DNA of 6,095 bases from VAZQ01 sp046733355 (lineage in GTDB: Bacteria; Pseudomonadota; Alphaproteobacteria; Rhizobiales; Xanthobacteraceae): assembly GCA_046733355.1 (NCBI GenBank), contig JBKPOZ010000161.1, forward strand, positions 1-6,095, read 5' to 3'. Shown piece by piece: positions 1-6,071 of the stretch; position 1 is the stretch's first letter; each line of letters starts with the position of its first letter. The notes under the pieces are model-generated. The model did not search any database. It was not told the origin of the DNA and saw only the letters and a list, made by a program, of their open reading frames with translations. Made by a program: the position numbers and the translations under genes.

Positions 1-149
1 CCTCGAACATAGGCGTCGATGATGGCCTTCCCAAGCCTGCGCGCGAGGTCGGTGGACTCGCCCTCTAACGAAGGCCCAGCGTCCGCAATCGCCTGTCTCA
101 GCGCGCGCAACAACAGCTCGAGATCCGAATCGGGTATGCCGGCTGCCAT
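1..149 (-). CDS. Hypothetical protein, N-terminal part only (cut by window edge)
   Basis: The minus strand from 149 down to the window edge is open for 49 codons and does not stop. It starts with ATG (CAT at 147-149), preceded by an AGAGGG-type ribosome binding site. The visible protein begins MAAGIPDSDLELLLRALRQA and continues with an acidic/alanine-rich stretch, then a segment ending in AIIDAYVRG. It is soluble-looking and probably helical, with no signal peptide or membrane segment. I do not recognise the family. The good ribosome binding site and balanced composition argue for a real gene rather than a chance frame. It lies 414 bases downstream of the antiporter on the same strand, so it probably has its own promoter. 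Function cannot be given from this fragment. Confidence 0.6.
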   Translation of the reverse strand, partial: MAAGIPDSDLELLLRALRQAIADAGPSLEGESTDLARRLGKAIIDAYVR

Positions 150-189
150 CCTGGCCCTCTGAAGCCCGAGCGGAAGCACAGAGGCCGCC

Positions 190-288
190 CTAGTTGCGCT
201 GGCGCTCAAGAAAGTAGTCCCACATTGACCAGAGTGCTGCAAGAGACACGCGCGAGCCGCGCTCGTTGATTGCTGCCTCAAATTTATC
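190..288 (-). other. 33-codon protein-like open stretch, possible gene remnant
   Basis: Reading the minus strand from 288 to the TAG at 190-192 gives a protein-like tail. It contains FEAAINERGSRVSLAALW and ends WDYFLERQRN. It is bounded upstream by an in-frame TAA at 289-291 and has no ATG start with a ribosome binding site. The ERG-x-VSLAALW piece loosely resembles the helix-turn-helix part of some IS630-type transposases. That is only an impression from memory of the family. It could be the residue of a decayed gene or simply a chance frame. The intact left-hand gene starts 40 bases beyond its stop. Confidence 0.2.
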
Positions 289-294
289 TTAGAT
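266..294 (+). promoter_or_regulatory. Weak sigma-70-like promoter candidate in AT-rich patch
   Basis: TTGATT (266-271) and TTAGAT (289-294) are separated by exactly 17 bases and sit in the AT-rich patch. They match the -35 consensus at 4 of 6 positions and the -10 consensus at 3 of 6. If active, it would transcribe rightward through the gap and antisense into the 3' end of the antiporter gene. Matches this weak occur by chance, so this is only a candidate. Confidence 0.15.
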
Positions 295-563
295 TAATGA
301 CAAAGGTTTTGCTTCCTCGCCTTACTGGCGCGTCGACCGCGGAGACACTCCGCTCTTCGTCGCGGCGCGCGCGCTCGATGCACGGCAATGTCGCACTGCA
401 CTTCGTGGGAACGGCGTTGATCGCGTTGGGCGTCGGCCTCGCTCTGGTGAAGCGTCCTGCTGCCTGATTGTTGGGCCACGCTGCTCATGCGAACGACGTG
501 AGGGACCAGGATTGGATTGAAACTTGCGCGGCAGTGTCGACCGCATGGCTTGTTTCGCTTGAT

Positions 564-2093
564 CTACTGGCGCGGGCGCGAGCTCAATTCGAGCCAGTCG
601 AGCTCCTCTTCAACGAGGCGGTAGGCCTCATCGCCAATGGCGCCGCTGTCGCGAAGATCATCGATGGCACGCCGCGAGGCGGGCACGACGCGCTGGCGCA
701 GTGCATTGTCCGGCCGCTCCCTCGGATCGCTGCCGCGCCGGACCTGGCGCAATGCCTCCTGATATTCGAGCCGGAGGCGCTGCGCCGCAGGGGTGTCGTC
801 GCCCGCAAGCGCCGCCATCGCGGCCTTGAGCGCCGCTTCACGGGCAACCCCGATCTCCGTCTCCACGGTCGAGTCTTTGGGGAGGTGCAGCAGAATGAGG
901 AGGGGTCGAAGCGTCAGGCCTTGAATCACCAATGTTCCGAAGACGACGATGAAGCCGGTCAGCTGAATGAAGTCGCGGTAGGGAAACCCCGCCGGAAGCG
1001 CCAGAGCGGCGGCGAGCGTGACTATGCCACGCATCCCCGACCAACCGATCACGAGCCCCGCCTTGGCGGTCAGCGGTGGCATCGAGGGGCTCGCAATTTG
1101 AGAGGCGCTCGGCAGCTGGATGAGCGTGTATGACATGACCCAGACAAGCCGAATGACGATCACGACCGCCAAGATGGCGAGCGCGGCATCGACCAGGCGA
1201 AAGCGGCCTGCAGCATTCAGCCCCTCGAGAATCGGACGCAACTGCAGGCCGATCAGCGTGAAGGCAAGGACGTTCAGCACGAAGGTCACGGATTCCCAGA
1301 TCGCAAATGAGGGCACGCGAAGGCGGGCAGGCATCGCAAAGGCGCTGCGCCGGGCAGCAGACATTCCAAACACCACGATCGTGACCACGGCCGACAGGCC
1401 AACACGCTCGGCGGCGAGCCAGATGGCGAAGGTGATTACAAATTGCAGAATGACCGAGGTTGGGGCGTGCTCGATATGCGCGATCAGCAATCCCACCGGC
1501 CATGCCAACAGCCAGCCAACCGCGATGCTGCCGACGACGACAAGGGCGAAGGTCGGAATGGCATCGGCCATGCTGAAGCTCCCAGCAGCCACAGCCGCCA
1601 GCGCGATTTTGTAAATGAGCAAGGCGGAGGCGTCGTTCAAAAGGCTTTCGCCTTCGAGCACCATTCGGATGCGGTATGGCGGATCAACCTGCCGCAGGAC
1701 GGCGAGGGCAGCGACGGCGTCCGGCGGTGCGACAAGCGCACCAAGCGTCAGCGCTGCAGCCCAGGGCAGATCAGGGAGCAACAATCGAGCGGCGAGCGCG
1801 ACAGCCGCCGTTGTCAGGCCGACGGCGACCAGGACGAGAGACGACACCGGGCGCCAGTTCCGCCGAAGGTCGCGGAGCGAGGCATCATAGGCTGCATCCA
1901 GCAGTACGGGCGCGACGAACAGTGCGAGAGTCAGCTCGGGAGGCAGATCGAGCCGGGGAGCGGCGGGGAGAAACGCAACGAGCGCTCCGCCCAAGGCCAG
2001 AAGCGTCGGATACGGAATATTCGTGCGCCGGGCGACCGCGAAAAGCACCGTCGCTCCGAGCAGCAGCGCAAGAATGGTCTGGAACACGAACAT
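564..2093 (-). CDS. Na+/H+ (monovalent cation/proton) antiporter, bacterial CPA1 family
   Basis: This 509-residue inner-membrane protein is predicted to exchange cytoplasmic Na+ (or K+) for protons, serving pH and salt homeostasis. Residues 1 to about 402 are a series of hydrophobic helices. Family signatures are clear: APPDAVAAL at 122-130 with D125; EGESLLNDAS at 147-156 with the N153-D154 pair typical of electroneutral CPA1 exchangers; GWSGMRG at 350-356 with R355; and FGTLVIQGLTLRPLL at 385-399. The PPD form, in place of the TDP of many NhaP proteins, is usual for the bacterial a_cpa1 subgroup. Residues from about 403 to 509 form a charged, helical cytoplasmic tail, ending in an EEELDWLEL segment. 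Length is normal for the subgroup. The start is fixed: an in-frame TGA lies 11 codons upstream of the ATG with no alternative start between them. No clear Shine-Dalgarno is seen. It lies 98 bases downstream of the reductase on the same strand, so cotranscription is possible. The ion specificity cannot be read from sequence. Confidence 0.93.
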   Translation of the reverse strand: MFVFQTILALLLGATVLFAVARRTNIPYPTLLALGGALVAFLPAAPRLDLPPELTLALFVAPVLLDAAYDASLRDLRRNWRPVSSLVLVAVGLTTAAVALAARLLLPDLPWAAALTLGALVAPPDAVAALAVLRQVDPPYRIRMVLEGESLLNDASALLIYKIALAAVAAGSFSMADAIPTFALVVVGSIAVGWLLAWPVGLLIAHIEHAPTSVILQFVITFAIWLAAERVGLSAVVTIVVFGMSAARRSAFAMPARLRVPSFAIWESVTFVLNVLAFTLIGLQLRPILEGLNAAGRFRLVDAALAILAVVIVIRLVWVMSYTLIQLPSASQIASPSMPPLTAKAGLVIGWSGMRGIVTLAAALALPAGFPYRDFIQLTGFIVVFGTLVIQGLTLRPLLILLHLPKDSTVETEIGVAREAALKAAMAALAGDDTPAAQRLRLEYQEALRQVRRGSDPRERPDNALRQRVVPASRRAIDDLRDSGAIGDEAYRLVEEELDWLELSSRPRQ

Positions 2094-2170
2094 GAGCGAC
2101 TGTCGCGAACGATGTCCGGCACATCAAGGGCTTAAGTCAGCGTGCCAGTAGCCGAACTGCAAGAGATGTC

Positions 2171-2184
2171 CCGATCAAGATCGG
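2171..2184. repeat. 14-base palindrome CCGATC-AA-GATCGG between reductase and antiporter
   Basis: A perfect 6-base inverted repeat around a 2-base centre lies 8 bases past the reductase stop, in the 98-base gap before the antiporter. In RNA it would give a 5-base stem with a 4-base loop. There is no following U-run on the minus strand, so it is not a standard intrinsic terminator. It could be a weak attenuating hairpin, an operator for a dimeric regulator, or chance. Confidence 0.35.
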
Positions 2185-2191
2185 CAGCCTG

Positions 2192-3175
2192 TCAACGCGC
2201 TGTTAGCGCGGCCAGATGCGGAGGATACCGGTCTCCCCGAACCGTGATCCCGGCAAGCGCGCTGTCGATCTCGCGGAGGTCATCCGGCGTCAGTTCAATC
2301 CTGGCGGCTGCGATGTTCTCCTCGAGCCGATGCAGCTTGGTCGTGCCGGGTATCGGCACGATCCACGGCTTTTGTGCCAGCAGCCAGGCGATCGCGATCT
2401 CAGCCGGGCTCGCCTGCTTCGCCGCCGCAAGGCGGCCGATGAGATCGAGCAGGGCCTGGTTGGCCTTGCGCGCTTCCGGTGTAAAGCGGGGAACGATGTT
2501 GCGGAAATCGCTCGCTGCGAAGGAGGTGTCCGCCTTGATCGCGCCCGTGAGAAATCCCTTGCCCAGTGGACTGAACGGCACGAAGCCGATGCCAAGCTCC
2601 TCGCAAGCGGGCAGGACCTCACGCTCAGGCTCGCGCCACCACAGGGAATACTCGCTCTGGAGCGCCGTGACCGACAGCACGGCGCTGGCGCGCCGAATGG
2701 ATCGCACTCCGGCCTCGGACATACCGAAATGCTTGACCTTGCCGGCTCGGATCAGGTCCTTCACCGTGCCGGCAACGTCCTCGATCGGCACGTCGGGGTC
2801 GACGCGGTGCTGGTAGAAGAGGTCGATGCGATCGGTCTTGAGCCGCTCGAGCGATGCCTCGGCCACCTGCCGGATGCGCTCCGGCCGGCTGTCCAGACCG
2901 GCAGTCGAATCGCCATGCCTGAAGCCGAACTTGGTTGCGATGACGACATGATCCCGGAACGGAGCCAAGGCTTCGCCCACGAGCTCCTCGTTCGTGAACG
3001 GACCGTACGCCTCCGCGGTATCGAAGAAGGTGATGCCGCGCTCGACGGCTGCCCGGATCAGCGAAATGCCATGCTGCCTGGCGATCGCGGACCCATGTCC
3101 AAAGCTCAGGCCCATGCAGCCGAGGCCGATAGCCGAGACTGTCAGTCCGCTCTTGCCAAGCATGCGTTTCTGCAT
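2192..3175 (-). CDS. Aldo/keto reductase, NAD(P)H-dependent
   Basis: This 327-residue cytoplasmic (beta/alpha)8-barrel oxidoreductase is predicted to reduce aldehydes or ketones to alcohols with NADPH. The catalytic tetrad is complete: D52 and Y57 in FFDTAEAYG, K82 in VIATKFGF and H123 in LFYQHRVDP. Cofactor-binding segments are also present: SPLGKGFLTG at 202-211 and IPGTTKLHRLEENIAA at 275-290, which holds the usual adenosine-phosphate contacts. The N-terminal LGKSGLTVSAIGLGCMGLS and the YGPFTNEELVGEAL segment resemble the broad group of AKR11/AKR13-like reductases; the substrate cannot be assigned. The frame stays open for 32 codons upstream, but I chose the ATG at 3175. It opens directly onto the conserved MQKRMLGKSG start and has AGGTGG six bases before it. 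The gene is divergent from the MFS transporter (122-base spacer) and upstream of the antiporter on the same strand. The length is typical and nothing is missing. Confidence 0.93.
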   Translation of the reverse strand: MQKRMLGKSGLTVSAIGLGCMGLSFGHGSAIARQHGISLIRAAVERGITFFDTAEAYGPFTNEELVGEALAPFRDHVVIATKFGFRHGDSTAGLDSRPERIRQVAEASLERLKTDRIDLFYQHRVDPDVPIEDVAGTVKDLIRAGKVKHFGMSEAGVRSIRRASAVLSVTALQSEYSLWWREPEREVLPACEELGIGFVPFSPLGKGFLTGAIKADTSFAASDFRNIVPRFTPEARKANQALLDLIGRLAAAKQASPAEIAIAWLLAQKPWIVPIPGTTKLHRLEENIAAARIELTPDDLREIDSALAGITVRGDRYPPHLAALTAR

Positions 3176-3181
3176 CACGCG

Positions 3182-3206
3182 CCACCTGTCCGCCTGCCCC
3201 GCAGGT
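3182..3206 (-). promoter_or_regulatory. Reductase ribosome binding site with competing small hairpins
   Basis: On the minus strand the leader holds AGGTGG (3182-3187), six bases before the reductase ATG. Just upstream is CCTGC-GGG-GCAGG (3193-3205), a 5-base stem with a 3-base loop. The same upstream ACCTG (3202-3206) can instead pair with CAGGT (3184-3188), which overlaps the ribosome binding site. The two pairings exclude each other. Stems this short may be chance, so a switching role is only a suggestion. Confidence 0.3.
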
Positions 3207-3288
3207 CCCAGCTTCGGAGCATGGCCCATCACCTTCAATGCAGGCAAGATGCTGAACTCGAAACAGAGCAACGCGTTCCGGTGGACGC

Positions 3289-3292
3289 AGGG
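3289..3292 (+). promoter_or_regulatory. AGGG, probable ribosome binding site for the MFS gene
   Basis: AGGG lies 5 bases before a TTG at 3298 and 11 bases before an ATG at 3304 in the same frame. The spacing fits TTG somewhat better, though ATG is the stronger start codon. The two starts differ by only two residues. Confidence 0.4.
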
Positions 3293-3297
3293 CTGAA

Positions 3298-4509
3298 TTG
3301 CTCATGAATGAGAGCCGTGATGCGAGGGGTTCGGAGCGCGCCATTGGCGAAACTCGTCCGTTCGCGATGCTTGTGCCCATCATGGTTGTGGTCCTGTCCG
3401 CGTTCCTGATCATCGGGGTCGCACTCCCCGTATTGCCGTTGCATGTGAATCACAGACTGGGCCTTGGCGCCTTTGTGGTCGGCCTGGTCGCCGGCAGCCA
3501 GTTCGCGGCGTCGCTCATTTCCCGGGTGTGGTCGGGCGCCTATGCCGACAGCCGCGGAGCAAAGGGTGCGGTGATGGTCGGTCTCATGACTGCAACGGCC
3601 GGCGGGATCCTGTACATCCTCTCGCTCGGTTTTGTGGGCACGCCGCCGGTTTCCGTGAGCATCCTTCTGCTTGGCCGCGCACTGCTCGGCGGGGCAGAGA
3701 GTTTCATCATGACGGGCGCGCTCAGCTGGGGGCTCGCCCTTGTCGGCGCGGAAAGCGCAGGGAAGGTCATAGCGTGGGTCGGCACGGCGATGTTCGCCGC
3801 CCTTGCAGTCGGGGCGCCGATCGGAACCGCTCTCTATGGCATTGGCGGTTTCGCTGCGGTCGGGCTCGCGACCACATTGGTGCCTCTGCTGGCGTTGCTG
3901 CTTGCAGCGCCCGTCACTGCTGTTCCGCCGCAGGGCGGTCATCGCCCGTCACTGACGACAGTTGCGGGCGCGGTCTGGATGCCAGGGCTCGGAGCGGCCC
4001 TCAGCAGCATCGGGTTCGGCGCGATCCTCGCCTTCAGTGCGCTGCTCTTTGCCGATCGCGGCTGGCGTCCGGTCTGGCTGCCATTCAGCGCCTTCGCCAC
4101 ATCCTTGATCGTGGCGCGCGTATTGTTGGGGAAATTGCCTGACCGGCTGGGTGGCGCGAGAGTGGCGCTCGTTTCCGTCTTCGTCGAAGCAGCTGGTCTC
4201 GCACTCATCTGGTGGGGGTCAGCCGAGATGTGGGCGGCTGTCGGAGCGGTGCTCACTGGGATTGGCTATTCTCTGGTCTACCCCGGGTTCGGCGTCGAGG
4301 CTGTCCGTCGTGCCCCGGCGCAGAGTCGCGGTCTCGCAATGGGGGCCTACACGGCCTTTCTCGATGTGGCGCTCGGGCTTGGCAGCCCGGCGCTCGGGCT
4401 CATTGCCGGTTCGGCAGGCTTGGGCGCGGTTTTTCTCGCGAGCGCAGTCGTGGTTCTGGGCGCCGCCCTCATCGCGCTGCGCCTGCTGGCGAAATCACGC
4501 CAGAACTGA
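3298..4509 (+). CDS. Major facilitator superfamily transporter, YhhS/YfcJ-type
   Basis: This 403-residue inner-membrane protein has about twelve hydrophobic segments and is predicted to be a proton-driven exporter of small molecules. Residues 1 to about 21 are a polar cytoplasmic N-terminus. The loop between helices 2 and 3 carries the MFS motif A-like SGAYADSRGAKG at 79-90, with D84. The central loop is near 206-220 (VTAVPPQGGHRPSLT). The stretch at about 323-366 (SLVYPGFGVEAV, then AYTAFLDVALGLGSP) closely resembles the corresponding part of E. coli YhhS as I remember it, as do the SRVWSGAYAD and GRALLGGAESF regions. That places it in the YhhS/YfcJ group (UPF0226), whose physiological substrates are poorly known. 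The start is TTG at 3298 or ATG at 3304. It is divergent from the aldo/keto reductase, a layout that would allow joint control. The substrate is not inferable. Confidence 0.9.
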   Translation: MLMNESRDARGSERAIGETRPFAMLVPIMVVVLSAFLIIGVALPVLPLHVNHRLGLGAFVVGLVAGSQFAASLISRVWSGAYADSRGAKGAVMVGLMTATAGGILYILSLGFVGTPPVSVSILLLGRALLGGAESFIMTGALSWGLALVGAESAGKVIAWVGTAMFAALAVGAPIGTALYGIGGFAAVGLATTLVPLLALLLAAPVTAVPPQGGHRPSLTTVAGAVWMPGLGAALSSIGFGAILAFSALLFADRGWRPVWLPFSAFATSLIVARVLLGKLPDRLGGARVALVSVFVEAAGLALIWWGSAEMWAAVGAVLTGIGYSLVYPGFGVEAVRRAPAQSRGLAMGAYTAFLDVALGLGSPALGLIAGSAGLGAVFLASAVVVLGAALIALRLLAKSRQN

Positions 4510-4531
4510 CCGCGCGTTCGGTAGCCGCGGT
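4509..4531 (+). terminator. Weak hairpin just after the MFS stop
   Basis: ACCGCG (4509-4514) and CGCGGT (4526-4531) form a 6-base GC-rich stem around an 11-base loop, starting at the last base of the stop codon. No T-run follows (the next bases are TGCTTCGGG), so this is at best a weak or Rho-assisted terminator. It may also be chance in GC-rich DNA. Confidence 0.25.
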
Positions 4532-4630
4532 TGCTTCGGGCTGATATCTCAGGCAAGTTTTGTAGACATCCTGTTGCGTTCCAAATGAGGGTGCTCAGCG
4601 GTTAGTGACCTCGGCCATCCGGTGGTAACT

Positions 4631-4634
4631 GGAG
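4631..4634 (+). promoter_or_regulatory. GGAG ribosome binding site that sets a TTG start
   Basis: GGAGAG begins at 4631, and its GGAG core ends nine bases before the TTG at 4644. No in-frame ATG lies near the N-terminus. The TTG with this site also gives a positively charged cytoplasmic end ahead of the first membrane helix. This supports TTG as the true start. Confidence 0.65.
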
Positions 4635-4643
4635 AGCGGCGCC

Positions 4644-6071
4644 TTGACCCCGCCCAAGCCTTCCAAAAATCCGATCTCAGCTCTCAAAGCGCCCTGGCGG
4701 GCCAAAGGAGTGGTCCGCACCTTGCTTCTCCTGGCAGCAGCGGCGGCGGTGGCCGGCATCGCGTCCGCCTTCGGCATTGCTCGAGACTATGGCTATCTGA
4801 ACGCGTCAATTCTGACCGGATCTCCCGATGGGCAGTATTACGCGCTGGCCACGCGATTGGCCAACCGTGCCAAAAGCGAGCACGGCACCCTCGATGTCGT
4901 CGCGACCCATGGTTCGATCGAAAACGTCAAGCGTCTGGCGCACGGCAGCGACAATTGTGCGGATAAATTCGCCCTCATCCAGGATGGCACGCCTGTGCCA
5001 GCCGATGCGCGTCTCGAACTGCTCGGTCGACTGCCACAACCGGAGTCGCTGCTGCTTCTCGGTAGACCAAATCACGCCATCAGCACCTTTGCCGATCTGC
5101 GTGGAGCATCGATCGGGATCGGTCCGGACGGATCAGGCACAGCTTACCTCGTGCGACAGCTCTTTGAAGACCCAGATCTGCGCACATTGGATGTCCATCT
5201 GTCGCAACACGGATTGGCAGAGCAGGCGCAGCTGGTGGCGGAGGATAAGCTCGACGTTGCAGCCTTCGTGATGCAGGAAGATGCCGAATTGCTGCGCGGC
5301 ATTATTCACCAATACGGTCTGGATATCGTTTCGCCGCAGGACCTCCAGGGCTTGATCGCTCGCTACCCCTGGCTCAGCCTCGGCCAAATCCCGGCCGGAC
5401 GCTGCGATCTGGTGCGTCGGATCCCTGCAACGAACAAGCCGATTGCGCGTCTTGCGACCTTGGTTATCGCAAGTCGGTGCGCCTGGCGCGCCGATCGGAT
5501 CGCACTTCTCATGTTGCTCGGCGCGGAACTTCCAGGGTTCGTGCGCAACAATCCGCCGAGCCTGACAAGTTCAGCTACAAAACTGCAGCTCGCATCCGAA
5601 GCGCAGGAATTCTTCACGAAAGGCGAAGCGGAGGTGGCCGACAGGTATTTCCCATGGCTGGTAAACCTCATGTCGCCAGCCTATTGGGTCTACCTGATCA
5701 TGGCCGTCACCATCCTTTTCAACGCGCTCAAAGGGTTCAGCCGATTTCGACTGTGGCGGATCGATGCCGCGCGCGAGAAGCTCGAGACGGCTCTGAGCGA
5801 ACTCGTCGAAGCTGGAAGTGCCCAGGCGCAAATGCATGCAGTTCCGGCCGAGGGCGCGGCGGCCGCGGGCGATGCAGATGTCGCTGCTCAGGCAATCATG
5901 ACGCGGCTGGTTGAACTGCGCGCCCGCTGTCAGCGTCAGACGAGTTCTCTTGTCACCCCCATGGGCGATGAAATGTTCTATCGCTACCAGCAGTTTCGGA
6001 TCGACGAGGCGACAGCGACCCTGGGCGAGTGGCTTCGGAACCGGGCAGTTCAGGGATCGCTTCCGACCTAG
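4644..6071 (+). CDS. TAXI-type TRAP solute-binding-like protein, membrane-anchored at both ends
   Basis: This 475-residue protein resembles TAXI solute-binding subunits of TRAP transporters, which bind organic acids such as dicarboxylates or glutamate for uptake. Residues 1-21 are basic and cytoplasmic, and 22-45 form a first membrane helix without a clear cleavage site. Residues 46-343 are the periplasmic binding domain, with the TAXI-like ILTGSPDGQYYALATRLA at 56-73, a second-lobe GASIGIGPDGSGTAYLV at 154-170, and cysteines 105, 254 and 279. A second helix at about 344-362 is followed by the basic KGFSRFRLWR, placing the C-terminus inside the cell. The tail (363-475) has helical segments, an alanine-rich linker near 400-418 and a final block, VTPMGDEMFYRYQQFRIDEA. 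I have seen this double-anchored layout in other proteobacterial TAXI proteins. No TRAP permease (DctQ/DctM) gene is adjacent within the window. It could be a tethered receptor for a distant permease or a ligand sensor. Family placement is firmer than function. Confidence 0.85.
   Translation: MTPPKPSKNPISALKAPWRAKGVVRTLLLLAAAAAVAGIASAFGIARDYGYLNASILTGSPDGQYYALATRLANRAKSEHGTLDVVATHGSIENVKRLAHGSDNCADKFALIQDGTPVPADARLELLGRLPQPESLLLLGRPNHAISTFADLRGASIGIGPDGSGTAYLVRQLFEDPDLRTLDVHLSQHGLAEQAQLVAEDKLDVAAFVMQEDAELLRGIIHQYGLDIVSPQDLQGLIARYPWLSLGQIPAGRCDLVRRIPATNKPIARLATLVIASRCAWRADRIALLMLLGAELPGFVRNNPPSLTSSATKLQLASEAQEFFTKGEAEVADRYFPWLVNLMSPAYWVYLIMAVTILFNALKGFSRFRLWRIDAAREKLETALSELVEAGSAQAQMHAVPAEGAAAAGDADVAAQAIMTRLVELRARCQRQTSSLVTPMGDEMFYRYQQFRIDEATATLGEWLRNRAVQGSLPT

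Larger units (their letters stand above)
150..563. other. 414-base gap without a convincing gene
   Basis: This gap lies between the antiporter's stop and the start of the partial left-hand gene. It must hold the leader of the left gene and the 3' end of the antiporter transcript. Open frames here on both strands are short, arginine/serine-rich and lack ribosome binding sites, as expected by chance in GC-rich DNA. The plus-strand frame at 270-467 ends in a hydrophobic stretch (HFVGTALIALGVGLALV) that could be a small membrane peptide, but nothing else supports it. An AT-rich patch at about 279-310 stands out from the GC-rich surroundings. I see no tRNA-like fold and no strong terminator. Confidence 0.5.
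3176..3297. promoter_or_regulatory. Divergent intergenic region between reductase and MFS genes
   Basis: These 122 bases must carry the start signals of two genes read in opposite directions, unless either gene has internal promoters. I find no good -35/-10 pair on either strand, which is common for GC-rich alphaproteobacterial promoters. The reductase side contains the small hairpins described separately, and the MFS side contains an AGGG at 3289-3292. No obvious operator-like long palindrome is visible. Confidence 0.45.

Noticed and set aside
122..130. Reported briefly as odd: PPD in place of TDP in the antiporter's ion-site motif (residue numbers 122-130)
   Set aside because: The PPD form is usual in the bacterial a_cpa1 subgroup, so it is not evidence of an unusual or inactive protein.
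270..467. Plus-strand 65-codon frame with a hydrophobic C-terminal stretch
   Set aside because: It begins with TTG, has no ribosome binding site at that or the later ATG codons, and has an arginine/serine-rich middle typical of chance frames in GC-rich DNA.
468..1133. Long plus-strand frame opposite the antiporter
   Set aside because: It lies antisense to the clearly conserved antiporter. Its product is arginine-rich with no domain, and it has no convincing start.
1443..2135. 230-codon plus-strand frame opposite the antiporter's N-terminal half
   Set aside because: Its composition (many Q, R, E, G, D) is the usual shadow of a hydrophobic gene on the other strand, and it has no recognisable motif.
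3176..3271. 32-residue N-terminal extension of the reductase
   Set aside because: The family's conserved start begins at the internal ATG at 3175, which has its own AGGTGG site. The extension has no counterpart in typical family members.
2216..3307. 363-codon plus-strand frame opposite the aldo/keto reductase
   Set aside because: The reductase on the other strand has an intact catalytic tetrad and a ribosome binding site. The antisense product shows no family features and runs past the divergent spacer.
3235..3942. 235-codon minus-strand frame opposite the MFS gene
   Set aside because: It is very polar (H, R, D, E, Q) with no domain, mirroring the hydrophobic MFS gene on the opposite strand.
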